Source: Bacteroidales bacterium (GTDB lineage Bacteria; Bacteroidota; Bacteroidia; Bacteroidales; UBA12077). From it: a DNA stretch of 11,089 nucleotides. Position 1 is the stretch's first letter. Each line of letters opens with the position of its first letter. This document shows positions 1 through 6,629 of this stretch, one piece after another. The stretch spans positions 1 through 11,089 of the forward strand of contig DAOVYZ010000052.1 in NCBI GenBank assembly GCA_030635365.1. The letters are read 5' to 3'. Below the pieces are notes generated by a model. It was not told the origin of the DNA. It saw nothing but the letters and a program-made list of their open reading frames with translations, and did not search any database. Position numbers and translations under genes: made by a program.

Positions 1-593
1 CGTAAAATCTTATTTCTATCTACTTCAACCGTAAGTACTACACCATTATTCATAGTAACTGCAAGAGGTTGTGCTCCACCCATCCCTCCTAGTCCAGCAG
101 TAACAACCAATTTACCTGTTAAATCCTGTTTTGGAAATTGTTTTGCTAAGGCAGCAAACGTTTCATATGTGCCTTGTAAGATTCCTTGAGTTCCAATATA
201 TATCCAGCTACCAGCTGTCATTTGACCGTACATTATCAGACCCAACTTTTCCAAAGATCGAAAATGCTCCCAATTTGCCCATTCAGGCACAAGATTGGAA
301 TTTGCGATTAAGACTCTTGGAGAGTACTTATGTGTTTGTAATATACCTACTGGTTTCCCAGATTGAATAAGAAGTGTTTCATCATTCTCTAACTGTTTAA
401 GCGAATTGATAACAGCTTCAAAAGATTCCCAGTTTCTTACTGCTTTACCTGATCCTCCATATACTACTAATTCTGCAGGATTCTCAGCAACATCCGGATC
501 CAGATTATTCATCAACATTCTCATTGCTGCTTCCTGATGCCAGGATTTACATGTTATTTTTGTACCTCTTGGCGCCCGAATTTCTTTGATCAT
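1..593 (-). CDS. hutU: Urocanate hydratase (urocanase), N-terminal part, cut by window edge
   Basis: Urocanase catalyses the second step of histidine degradation in the cytosol, hydrating urocanate to 4-imidazolone-5-propionate with a tightly bound NAD+. I translated all 197 codons present and found no frameshift or stop. Recognisable family segments in order are YGGSGKAVRNW (about 45-55), ETLLIQSGKPVG (about 72-83), TAGSWIYIGTQGI (about 126-138), QGTYETF just after it, and the glycine-rich GLGGMGGAQPLA (about 165-176), which belongs to the Rossmann-type NAD-binding domain. Full-length bacterial urocanases are about 550 residues, so roughly the first third is here. The ATG start (CAT at 591-593) has a GGAG Shine-Dalgarno at 600-603, 6 nt upstream. 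It is the gene after the rplQ terminator, on the same strand but 430 nt away, so I infer its own promoter. Whether hutH, hutI or ftcD genes follow cannot be seen. Confidence 0.95.
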   Translation of the reverse strand, partial: MIKEIRAPRGTKITCKSWHQEAAMRMLMNNLDPDVAENPAELVVYGGSGKAVRNWESFEAVINSLKQLENDETLLIQSGKPVGILQTHKYSPRVLIANSNLVPEWANWEHFRSLEKLGLIMYGQMTAGSWIYIGTQGILQGTYETFAALAKQFPKQDLTGKLVVTAGLGGMGGAQPLAVTMNNGVVLTVEVDRNKIL

Positions 594-599
594 TCATTT

Positions 600-603
600 C
601 TCC
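600..603 (-). promoter_or_regulatory. Ribosome binding site of hutU
   Basis: On the minus strand this reads GGAG, followed by 6 nt and then ATG. It supports the ATG at 593 as the start, because the other ATG four bases upstream is in a different frame. Confidence 0.7.
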
Positions 604-662
604 AGCGAAATTAGAATACATTTTGCCGGTTATATTCGAATTTTATCTACCTTAAGTATTTA

Positions 663-742
663 TTTTTATATAGACTATCGGCAATAATATTATTTTTTTT
701 ATTAAAAATTGAAAATAATTGTTTCCTTAATCTATATAAAAA
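663..742. repeat. 12-bp perfect inverted repeat upstream of hutU
   Basis: The left arm TTTTTATATAGA (663-674) is the exact reverse complement of the right arm TCTATATAAAAA (731-742), with 56 bases between them. Both arms are AT-rich, so a chance match in this composition is quite possible. Between the arms sits the palindrome AATAATATTATT (683-694). It could be a pair of regulator sites or a DNA structure near the hutU promoter. No function can be assigned from sequence alone. Confidence 0.5.
687..715 (-). promoter_or_regulatory. Weak candidate sigma-70-type promoter for hutU
   Basis: On the minus strand TTTTCA (715-710) is followed after 17 nt by TAATAT (692-687), about 94 bases before the hutU start codon. 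Spacing is ideal, but the -10 hexamer matches TATAAT at only 4 of 6 positions. In DNA this AT-rich such matches are common, so this is a guess at the promoter position, not an identification. Confidence 0.2.
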
Positions 743-996
743 GAATTAAAGCTTTTACATTTTCTATTTTATTTCAATACAAGAAGCAGATTAGAAATCA
801 AATTATTATATTTTCTTTAATTATGTGTTTATTTTTTATAAGATTACGAAAATTTATAAAAGTGTTTCAATTATTGCAACATTGATAAATTCACCTTAAC
901 AAAATCACTTATTTTTATCAATCTTGGTAATTAGAATATAATACGAAAACTGGGAATGTTGTATTAATATATTAGCAGGTATATTCAAGTTAAAAC

Positions 997-1024
997 AAAA
1001 AAAGCGGCTATCAGCCGCTTTTTT
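997..1024 (-). terminator. Rho-independent terminator after rplQ
   Basis: A perfect 7-bp GC-rich stem (AGCGGCT at 1003-1009, AGCCGCT at 1013-1019) with a 3-nt loop, flanked by an A-run (997-1002) and a T-run (1020-1024). On the minus strand it gives a hairpin followed by six U, starting right after the rplQ stop codon. The A/T flanks make it nearly symmetric, so it could also stop transcription arriving from the other side. It marks the end of the ribosomal-protein operon. Confidence 0.93.
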
Positions 1025-1025
1025 A

Positions 1026-1664
1026 TTATTCTTTTTTATCTTTATCCTTTTCTTCTTCTGTTTCCTCTGACTGTTCGCCAGTTTCCTCCTGTATTGGCTT
1101 CGTTTCTTCCTTTACCTCAGATTCAATAAGTTCTTCCTTTTCTACTTTTTCATCAACTTCTTCAATTTTCTTCTCTGGTTCTTTTACGACTTCTTCTTTT
1201 ACAGCTTTTACAGGTTTATCTTTATCGGAAATTCGTTCGTCTGTTTTTTTCTCTGGTGTTTTATCCTTTTTCTTATCAGTTTTTTTCTTGGCTGACTCAC
1301 CTAATTTTTCAAAATCTACTAGTTGTAATAATGATATTGGAGCAGCATCACCGCTTCTTCTACCCAATTTGACAACACGAGTATAACCGCCTTGTCGGTC
1401 AGAATACACGGGTGCTATTTCATCAAAAAGAGTATTGATAATTTGTTTATTTCGTAAGAATGCAAATGCCAGCCGACGATGATGAACATCTCCTTTTTTT
1501 GCATAGGTGATCAATCTCTCAACATAGGACCTGGCTTCTTTAGCTTTAGCAGTAGTTGTCTTGATTTCTTTATGCTCAAACAATTGATTCGCTAAATTCC
1601 GTAACAAAGCCTTTTTGTGGCTTGCTGTTCTACCAAGTTTTCTTCCCTTTATTTTGTTATGCAT
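1026..1664 (-). CDS. rplQ: 50S ribosomal protein L17 with long charged C-terminal tail
   Basis: L17 is a large-subunit protein located near the exit of the peptide tunnel. The core family domain spans residues 1-120: it opens MHNKIKGRKLGRTASHKKAL and closes around GRRSGDAAPISLLQLVDFEK. Bacterial L17 is usually about 115-130 residues; this one has 212. Residues 122-212 form an added tail, with 59 of its 91 residues Lys, Arg, Glu or Asp. It is Lys-rich first (about 126-156) and Glu-rich later (about 157-205), has no aromatic residue or cysteine, and is probably disordered. Similar low-complexity L17 extensions are known to me from Bacteroidota-related bacteria. The ATG start has only a weak GAGAG-like binding site. 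The gene lies 26 nt after rpoA and is the last gene of the operon, closed by the hairpin at 997-1024. Confidence 0.97.
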   Translation of the reverse strand: MHNKIKGRKLGRTASHKKALLRNLANQLFEHKEIKTTTAKAKEARSYVERLITYAKKGDVHHRRLAFAFLRNKQIINTLFDEIAPVYSDRQGGYTRVVKLGRRSGDAAPISLLQLVDFEKLGESAKKKTDKKKDKTPEKKTDERISDKDKPVKAVKEEVVKEPEKKIEEVDEKVEKEELIESEVKEETKPIQEETGEQSEETEEEKDKDKKE

Positions 1665-1690
1665 CTTGATTCTCTCTTTCTTACCAGGTT

Positions 1691-2677
1691 CTATTTTTCA
1701 TCATTTTTCATGTATTTTTCTATGTTCATTCCAAAATGAAGACCACGTTCTTCCAGTATCTTATTTATTTCCGTTAAAGATTTTCTACCAAAATTTCTGA
1801 ATCTTAACATTTCCGGTTCATCTCTTCTAACTAAATCACCAATATTTTTTATATTTGCAGCTTTTAAGCAATTATGCGAACGTACTGATAACTCTAATTC
1901 ATCAACACTCATTCTCAATAATTTTTTAATCCTGAGAATTTCTTCATCAACTTCACTTACCTCTTCCTCTTCAGGTTCGATATCAAAATTAATGAATAAT
2001 TGAACATGATCTTTTAGGATTTTACCGCTGAAAGTCAAAGCGTCATCAGGGGTTATACTACCATCAGTTTCAATTTCAATTATCAGTTTTTCAAAGTCAG
2101 TTCTTTGTCCTACCCGAGTATTTTCGACATGATATTTGACATTAAGTATAGGTGAAAATATTGAATCAATAGGTATCAGACCAATAGGTTGATCAACAAT
2201 TTTATTTTCTTCAGCCGGAACATAACCACGACCTCTGCCTAACCTAAGTTCAAAATCAAAATCAGCTTCTTCATTGAGTGTAGCAATATGCTTGTCAGGA
2301 TTTAGTATTTCTAGTTCTGAACTAATCTTTTGAAGGTCTGCCCCTGTCAACTTTCCCGGACCTTTAACCGGAATTACAATTCTTTCTAGTTTCTTATTTA
2401 ATAATTTTAGACGTACTTGTTTTAAGTTCAGTATAATTTCAGTAACATCTTCAAATACACCTGGAATAGTTGTGAATTCATGAAGAATTTCATCTACACG
2501 TATACCAGTTATAGCAGCTCCTTGAAGAGAAGAAATTAAGACTCGTCTAAAAGTGTTACCTATGGTAACCCCGTAACCTTTTTCTAAAGGCATAACAATG
2601 AATCGTCCAAAAGTGTTGCTATAAGTTGACTCTTCCATCTCAATGCGCTCAGGCATTTGTAAGGTACTCATACTCAT
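1691..2677 (-). CDS. rpoA: DNA-directed RNA polymerase subunit alpha
   Basis: The alpha subunit forms the dimer on which beta and beta' assemble, and its C-terminal domain contacts upstream promoter DNA and activators. At 328 residues it has the normal length. The N-terminal assembly domain covers about 1-232, with the conserved LEKGYGVTIGNTFRRVLISS segment at 31-50. An acidic linker follows (about 234-246, EPEEEEVSEVDEE), then the C-terminal domain at about 250-320. By alignment with the E. coli protein from memory, the DNA-contacting residues are kept: R266, N269, K272, G297, K299, S300 and E303. The ATG at 2677 follows an AGG-type site at 8 nt; M3 is a possible alternative start two codons in. 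It sits between rpsD (24 nt upstream) and rplQ, the standard alpha-operon position. The stop codon is TAG. Confidence 0.98.
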   Translation of the reverse strand: MSMSTLQMPERIEMEESTYSNTFGRFIVMPLEKGYGVTIGNTFRRVLISSLQGAAITGIRVDEILHEFTTIPGVFEDVTEIILNLKQVRLKLLNKKLERIVIPVKGPGKLTGADLQKISSELEILNPDKHIATLNEEADFDFELRLGRGRGYVPAEENKIVDQPIGLIPIDSIFSPILNVKYHVENTRVGQRTDFEKLIIEIETDGSITPDDALTFSGKILKDHVQLFINFDIEPEEEEVSEVDEEILRIKKLLRMSVDELELSVRSHNCLKAANIKNIGDLVRRDEPEMLRFRNFGRKSLTEINKILEERGLHFGMNIEKYMKNDEK

Positions 2678-2701
2678 TTACAAACCTATCTTTTTTATTA
2701 T

Positions 2702-3331
2702 TTATTTAGAATATAATTCAACAATTAAATTTTCCTGAACTTGAACAGGAATATCACCTCTATCTGGAATATCTTTAAATGATCCTTCCATTTTCGCTTT
2801 GTCTAAAGTCAGCCATGGATACATATCTTCATCTCTGACTCGTTGCATAGACTCATGAACAACTATCAACCTTCTGCTTTTTTCTTTTATCGTAATAACA
2901 TCGCCGGGTTTTAATAAATAAGAAGGAATATCTACAAGTTTGCCATTTACCTGGAAATGACGATGCAGAATCAATTGTCTTGCCTGATTACGAGATTGGG
3001 CAAAACCAAGTCTAAAAATAGTGTTATCAAAACGGCTTTCAAGTAGTTTTAATAAGTTCTCACCAGTAACACCTTTTAATCTTTCTGCATTCCGGAAATA
3101 ATTGCGAAATTGCTTTTCCAATATTCCATAAATTTTACGAACTTTTTGCTTTTCTCTCAGCTGAATTCCATATTCTGAAATTTTAACTCTTTGTGAAACA
3201 CCATGCTGACCAGGAGCGTAACTTTTCTTTTCAAATGAACATTTAACAGTAGCACATCTGTTCCCTTTAAGAAATAATTTTTCTCCTTCTCTCCTGCATA
3301 ATTTACATACTGGACCAGTATATCTTGCCAT
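2702..3331 (-). CDS. rpsD: 30S ribosomal protein S4, four-cysteine form
   Basis: S4 binds 16S rRNA early in small-subunit assembly, and in many bacteria it represses its own operon. The protein is 209 residues, the normal length. The N terminus carries C9-x2-C12-x13-C26-x4-C31, the zinc-binding form of S4, and the S4 RNA-binding domain follows at roughly 98-160 (ESRFDNTIFRLGFAQSRNQA is its start). A TTG two codons further upstream (3337) could extend it to MLMARY, but the GGAG at 3340-3343 is only 2 nt from that TTG and 8 nt from the ATG at 3331. The family also starts MARYTGP, so I place the start at 3331. The gene lies 30 nt after rpsK and 24 nt before rpoA. I could not recognise an S4-binding pseudoknot in the operon. 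Confidence 0.97.
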   Translation of the reverse strand: MARYTGPVCKLCRREGEKLFLKGNRCATVKCSFEKKSYAPGQHGVSQRVKISEYGIQLREKQKVRKIYGILEKQFRNYFRNAERLKGVTGENLLKLLESRFDNTIFRLGFAQSRNQARQLILHRHFQVNGKLVDIPSYLLKPGDVITIKEKSRRLIVVHESMQRVRDEDMYPWLTLDKAKMEGSFKDIPDRGDIPVQVQENLIVELYSK

Positions 3332-3339
3332 TAACAATA

Positions 3340-3343
3340 CTCC
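3340..3343 (-). promoter_or_regulatory. Ribosome binding site that decides the rpsD start
   Basis: Minus-strand GGAG lies 8 nt before the ATG at 3331 but only 2 nt before the in-frame TTG at 3337. The spacing favours the ATG. Confidence 0.75.
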
Positions 3344-3361
3344 AAATTACTTAGTTAATAA

Positions 3362-3754
3362 TTAAACACGTCTTCTTTTAGGTGGACGACAACCATTATG
3401 TGGGATAGGGGTTATATCCTTTATAGAAGATATCTCCAATCCTGCAGCTTGTAGGGAACGAATTGCCGCTTCCCTTCCTGACCCGGGTCCCTTTACCTCT
3501 ACATCAACTCTTGCTAATCCAAGTTCCATAGCTTCTTTCGCAGCACCTTCTGCTGCTAGCTGAGCAGCAAACGGAGTATTCTTTCTGGAACCTTTAAAAC
3601 CGGCTTTTCCTGCTGTAGCCCATGAAATAACATTACCATATAAATCTGATAAAGAGATAATAGTGTTATTAAATGAAGCCTTTATATGTGCTTTGCCTTG
3701 AGCGTCAACACGTTCTTTCTTTTTTGTTTTTTTGCCTTTTTTAGGTGCAGCCAA
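3362..3754 (-). CDS. rpsK: 30S ribosomal protein S11
   Basis: S11 lies on the platform of the small subunit near the mRNA exit and the 3' end of 16S rRNA. The 130-residue product matches the family throughout: a short lysine-rich N-terminal tail (1-15), the core beginning KAHIKASFNNTIISLSD (about 21-37), the segment GPGSGREAAIRSLQAAGL, and the conserved C terminus IPHNGCRPPKRRRV. The start codon is TTG at 3752-3754, with a perfect AGGAGG six bases upstream. The next in-frame methionine is deep inside the conserved core, so TTG is the only sensible start. The spacer from the rpsM stop is 13 nt and contains the binding site. Confidence 0.97.
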   Translation of the reverse strand: MAAPKKGKKTKKKERVDAQGKAHIKASFNNTIISLSDLYGNVISWATAGKAGFKGSRKNTPFAAQLAAEGAAKEAMELGLARVDVEVKGPGSGREAAIRSLQAAGLEISSIKDITPIPHNGCRPPKRRRV

Positions 3755-3760
3755 TTTATT

Positions 3761-3766
3761 CCTCCT
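3761..3766 (-). promoter_or_regulatory. Perfect Shine-Dalgarno for the TTG start of rpsK
   Basis: Minus-strand AGGAGG with a 6-nt spacer to TTG at 3754, directly behind the rpsM stop codon. This strong site probably compensates for the weak start codon. Confidence 0.88.
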
Positions 3767-3767
3767 G

Positions 3768-4139
3768 CTAAGAATTATTTTTTACCACCAACAGACCTTT
3801 TTTACCTTTTCTTGTTCGTGCATTTGTTTTTGTTTTTTGACCACGAACTGGTAATCCTCTGCGGTGACGATAGCCTCGGTTACTATTTATGTCCATTAAT
3901 CGTTTAATATTCATGTTAACTTCAGACTTGAGAGCTCCTTCAACTTTGAATTTTGTCTGAATTATGGTCCTGATCTTTTTTGTTTGATCATCATCAAGAT
4001 CACTTACACGAATATTTTCATCAACCTTTGCTTCTTCTAATATTTTTTTCGCTGAAGATTTACCAATTCCATAAATATACGTTAATCCAATAATAACTCT
4101 TTTGTTTTTGGGTAAATCTATTCCTGCAATACGTGCCAC
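3768..4139 (-). CDS. rpsM: 30S ribosomal protein S13
   Basis: S13 sits in the head of the small subunit and forms bridges to the large subunit and contacts with tRNA in the P site. The 123 residues match the family: MARIAGIDLPKNKRV at the start, the helix-hairpin-helix-like GLTYIYGIGKSSAKKIL (about 18-34), and the basic C-terminal tail with GYRHRRGLPVRGQKTKTNAR (about 89-108). The start is GTG (4137-4139) with a strong AAGGAGG four bases upstream. It follows rpmJ by 25 nt and precedes rpsK by 13 nt. In E. coli this gene's leader carries the S4 autoregulatory site; none could be recognised here by eye. Confidence 0.97.
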   Translation of the reverse strand: MARIAGIDLPKNKRVIIGLTYIYGIGKSSAKKILEEAKVDENIRVSDLDDDQTKKIRTIIQTKFKVEGALKSEVNMNIKRLMDINSNRGYRHRRGLPVRGQKTKTNARTRKGKKGLLVVKNNS

Positions 4140-4143
4140 TTCG

Positions 4144-4150
4144 CCTCCTT
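4144..4150 (-). promoter_or_regulatory. Shine-Dalgarno for the GTG start of rpsM
   Basis: Minus-strand AAGGAGG with a 4-nt spacer to GTG at 4139. It fixes the non-ATG start of S13. Confidence 0.85.
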
Positions 4151-4164
4151 AAAATTACAGATTA

Positions 4165-4281
4165 TTAGCCTTGACGTTGCTTATGTTTCGGATTTTTACT
4201 ACATATCACTCTTATGACACCGCGTCTTTTAATAATTTTGCAGCCATCACATATTTTCTTTACAGATGCACGAACCTTCAT
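4165..4281 (-). CDS. rpmJ: 50S ribosomal protein L36, zinc-binding form
   Basis: A very short gene of 38 codons encoding the smallest large-subunit protein. The translation begins MKVRASVKKICDGCKIIKRR and ends NPKHKQRQG, an almost canonical L36. The zinc ribbon ligands C11, C14, C27 and H33 are all present. Of the two length variants of this type, it matches the one with a residue more before the histidine (CSKNPKH), as in E. coli. The start ATG (CAT at 4279-4281) has an AAGGAA-type binding site about 8 nt upstream and the stop is TAA at 4165-4167. It sits in its usual place between infA (24 nt upstream) and rpsM. Confidence 0.97.
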   Translation of the reverse strand: MKVRASVKKICDGCKIIKRRGVIRVICSKNPKHKQRQG

Positions 4282-4305
4282 GCGGGTATTCCTTTATTCA
4301 ATAAA

Positions 4306-4524
4306 TTATTTATATCTATATGTAATTCGTCCTCGTGTCAGATCATAAGGTGACAATTCCAAACTAACTTTATCGCCTGGCAATATTTTAATAAAATGCA
4401 TTCTCATTTTTCCTGAAATATGAGCCAATACTTCATGCCCACTATCCAGTTTAACAATAAACGTAGCATTTGGAAGTGTTTCTTTAATAATTCCATCAAC
4501 TTTTATTGATTCTTCTTTTGCCAA
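4306..4524 (-). CDS. infA: Translation initiation factor IF-1
   Basis: IF-1 binds the A site of the small subunit during initiation and works with IF-2 and IF-3. The 72-residue product has the family's normal length and its single OB-fold/S1-like domain: VDGIIKETLPNATFIVKLDS, then GHEVLAHISGKMRMHFIKILPGD split across the middle, then the conserved SPYDLTRGRITYRYK end. The start is TTG (4522-4524), with GGAG 8 nt upstream inside the end of map. No ATG is available nearby, and the family's MAKEE start fits exactly. It begins 3 nt after the map stop codon, so translation of the two is probably linked. Confidence 0.96.
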   Translation of the reverse strand: MAKEESIKVDGIIKETLPNATFIVKLDSGHEVLAHISGKMRMHFIKILPGDKVSLELSPYDLTRGRITYRYK

Positions 4525-4527
4525 ATG

Positions 4528-5286
4528 TTACACTCCATTTAGTTGTGATAAAATCTCAGGACCATTTGCCGTAATTGCTACTGAATGTTCGAAATGTGCT
4601 GAATATGAACCATCTTTTGTTTTTACTGTCCACTTGTCATTTGCAATATACACTTCGTGTGATCCCATATTCACCATGGGCTCTATTGCCAAAACCATTC
4701 CTTCTTTCATCTCAGGCCCCTGATTGGGTTTGCCATAGTTTGGTACCTGTGGATCTTCATGAATTTTACGTCCGACTCCATGGCCAACCATTTCACGAAC
4801 TACATTAAATTTATTTAACTCTACATGTTTTTGAACAGCGTTACCTAAGTCTCCCAATTTTTTTCCTGCATTACACTGTTCAATTCCCAAATCCAAACTT
4901 TCTTTTGTTACTTTTAACAATTTTTTAACTTCAAGCGAAACAGTATCAACCTCAAAAGTAAAAGCTGAGTCGCCAAAATAATTATTTAATTCTACACCAA
5001 CATCAATTCCGATAATTTCACCTTTTTTAAGAATTCTTTTTTTTGAAGGAATTCCATGTACCACTTCATCATTTATTGAGATACAACTGCTTGACGGGAA
5101 TCCATATAATCCTTTAAAAGCCGGTTTTGCTTTTTTCCTTATGATGAAATTCTCAATTTCTTTGTCAATTTCCTTCGTCGAGATTCCAGGTTTAATAAAA
5201 TCTCTAATATGTAAAAGAACTTCAGCAATTATTTGATTACTTTCTTTGATGCGGCTGATTTCATCTTTAGTTTTCAAATAAATCAT
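4528..5286 (-). CDS. map: Methionine aminopeptidase, type I
   Basis: This cytosolic metalloenzyme removes the initiator methionine from nascent proteins. At 252 residues it has the usual type I length, without an N-terminal extension. The five metal ligands of the pita-bread fold are all present: D95 (GIDVG), D106 (FGDSA), H169 (GHGVG), E202 (AIEPMV) and E233 (HFEHS). The substrate-binding histidines also match, at H77 (VHGIP) and H176 (IHEDP). The ATG start has no good Shine-Dalgarno sequence; with the gene only 14 nt after secY it may rely on re-initiation. It lies directly after secY with no adk gene between, and infA follows 3 nt after its stop. Confidence 0.97.
   Translation of the reverse strand: MIYLKTKDEISRIKESNQIIAEVLLHIRDFIKPGISTKEIDKEIENFIIRKKAKPAFKGLYGFPSSSCISINDEVVHGIPSKKRILKKGEIIGIDVGVELNNYFGDSAFTFEVDTVSLEVKKLLKVTKESLDLGIEQCNAGKKLGDLGNAVQKHVELNKFNVVREMVGHGVGRKIHEDPQVPNYGKPNQGPEMKEGMVLAIEPMVNMGSHEVYIANDKWTVKTKDGSYSAHFEHSVAITANGPEILSQLNGV
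4533..4536 (-). promoter_or_regulatory. Ribosome binding site for the TTG start of infA
   Basis: Minus-strand GGAG, 8 nt before TTG at 4524, lies within the last codons of map. Confidence 0.65.
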
Positions 5287-5300
5287 AGCTGACTTTTCTG

Positions 5301-6629
5301 TTAGCCTCGTCTTCCTTTAACTCTACCACTTTTCATAAAGCCATCATAATGCCGCATAAACAAGTGGGATTCTACCTGCTGCAGAAAATCCAATGCTACA
5401 CCTACAACAATCAGCAAACCGGTACCACCAAAAAACGAGGCGAGATTATAAGGAATATCTAAATATTTAGCTAAAAATGCCGGAGTAATTGCCACAAGTG
5501 CTAAAAAGACCGATCCGGGCAAAGTTATTCTGGTTAATATATTATCTAAAAATTCCGATGTCTTTTTCCCTGGTCTCACACCTGGAATAAATCCACCTTG
5601 TTTTTTTAAATTGTCAGCAACATCAACAGGATTTAATGCTATAGCAGTATAAAAATAAGTGAAAAATACAACCATCACTCCATATAATATCCAGTAAAAC
5701 CATGAATCATAAGAAAATAACTGAGCTACGCTATCCATAAAATCACTTTCAGGAAAAAATGTGATTGCTGTACTTGGTACAAACATAATTGCCTGAGCAA
5801 AGATGATAGGCATAACTCCGGCTGTGTTCACTCTCATAGGAAAATGAGTATTTACACCTCCATATACTTTTCTTCCTACAACTCTTTTTGCATATTGAAT
5901 AGGTATTTTTCGTGTACCCTGCGTTAATAATACAATAAATGCAATTATTACCATGGCAAGTGCAAGTAAAAAAAGTTCAAACAATAGCCCGCGCTGTCCA
6001 CTTGAAAAAACAGCATATTCATCCAAAAGAGCGCTTGGCAATCTGGAAATAATTCCAATAAAGATTATCAAAGAAATGCCATTCCCAACACCTCGATCAT
6101 CTATTTGTTCTCCCAGCCACATTAAGAGCATGGTACCAGTAGACATTGATATCATAGTAATAAGTATAAATGACAATCCCTGGTTAGGTACCGCAAGCAT
6201 TCCATTTTGTAATTGTATACTTTGTAAAAATATTGCAACACCATAAGCCTGCATACCAGAAATTGCTAAAGTGCCATACCTGGTGTATTGCATAATTTTT
6301 TTCCGGCCTCCTTCACCTTCTTTCTGTAATTTTTGAAAATACGGGATTACAGATCCGAGTAGCTGTATTATAATAGAAGCACTGATATATGGCATGATGC
6401 CTAAGCCAAATACAGCCGCCTTACTAAATGCACCCCCGGCAAACAAATCATATAAACCAAAAAGTGTTCCCTGGAGTTGTTTAAATCCCTCTGCCAAAAC
6501 TGCCGTATCTATTCCGGGTGTTACTACATGAGTTCCTACTCTACAAACGACCAGGATACCTAAGGTGAAAAGTAACCTTTTTCTCAGTTCTGCGATTTTA
6601 AAGATATTTCTAAAAGTGTTTAAAATCAT
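5301..6629 (-). CDS. secY: Protein translocase channel subunit SecY
   Basis: SecY forms the inner-membrane channel through which secreted and membrane proteins pass, together with SecE and SecG and driven by SecA or the ribosome. The 442 residues contain ten hydrophobic segments at about 18-36, 75-95, 119-138, 152-172, 183-198, 214-236, 271-291, 310-331, 371-390 and 401-420. The plug region before the second segment (FGLYDLFAGGAFSKAAVFGL) and the second cytosolic turn QKEGEGGRKKI (about 102-112) are typical. So are the basic loop GTRKIPIQYAKRVVG (about 238-252) and the end MRHYDGFMKSGRVKGRRG. The start ATG overlaps the rplO stop by 4 nt (ATGA), so translation is probably coupled. A GGAGG lies 15 nt upstream, too far to be ideal. 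Confidence 0.98.
   Translation of the reverse strand: MILNTFRNIFKIAELRKRLLFTLGILVVCRVGTHVVTPGIDTAVLAEGFKQLQGTLFGLYDLFAGGAFSKAAVFGLGIMPYISASIIIQLLGSVIPYFQKLQKEGEGGRKKIMQYTRYGTLAISGMQAYGVAIFLQSIQLQNGMLAVPNQGLSFILITMISMSTGTMLLMWLGEQIDDRGVGNGISLIIFIGIISRLPSALLDEYAVFSSGQRGLLFELFLLALAMVIIAFIVLLTQGTRKIPIQYAKRVVGRKVYGGVNTHFPMRVNTAGVMPIIFAQAIMFVPSTAITFFPESDFMDSVAQLFSYDSWFYWILYGVMVVFFTYFYTAIALNPVDVADNLKKQGGFIPGVRPGKKTSEFLDNILTRITLPGSVFLALVAITPAFLAKYLDIPYNLASFFGGTGLLIVVGVALDFLQQVESHLFMRHYDGFMKSGRVKGRRG

Larger units (their letters stand above)
594..1002. other. AT-rich intergenic region between rplQ terminator and hutU
   Basis: About 400 bases with no protein-coding gene on either strand and no RNA gene I can recognise. 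The sequence is very AT-rich, with many A and T runs. It contains a 12-bp perfect inverted repeat (663-674 with 731-742), a 12-nt palindrome AATAATATTATT at 683-694 between the two arms, and a 9-bp inverted repeat (881-889 with 914-922). As hutU is separated from the ribosomal operon by a terminator, this stretch should hold the hutU promoter and any control sites. I looked for the Bacteroidota-type TAnnTTTG promoter element on the minus strand and did not find one. Nothing here resembles a riboswitch or tRNA. Confidence 0.6.

Noticed and set aside
131..370. Plus-strand open frame of 79 codons
   Set aside because: Antisense to hutU, whose minus-strand frame is intact and clearly urocanase over all 197 codons.
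881..922. 9-bp inverted repeat ATTGATAAA/TTTATCAAT with a 24-nt spacer
   Set aside because: At this AT content several repeats of this length are expected by chance in 400 bases, so I do not claim it as an operator.
594..1002. Possible small RNA, riboswitch, tRNA or CRISPR in the intergenic gap
   Set aside because: There are no spaced direct repeats, no cloverleaf pairing and no GC-rich structured element apart from the terminator hairpin at the edge.
3332..3337. Extending rpsD to a TTG two codons upstream
   Set aside because: The GGAG would be only 2 nt from that TTG, and S4 proteins start MARYTGP; the ATG at 3331 fits both.
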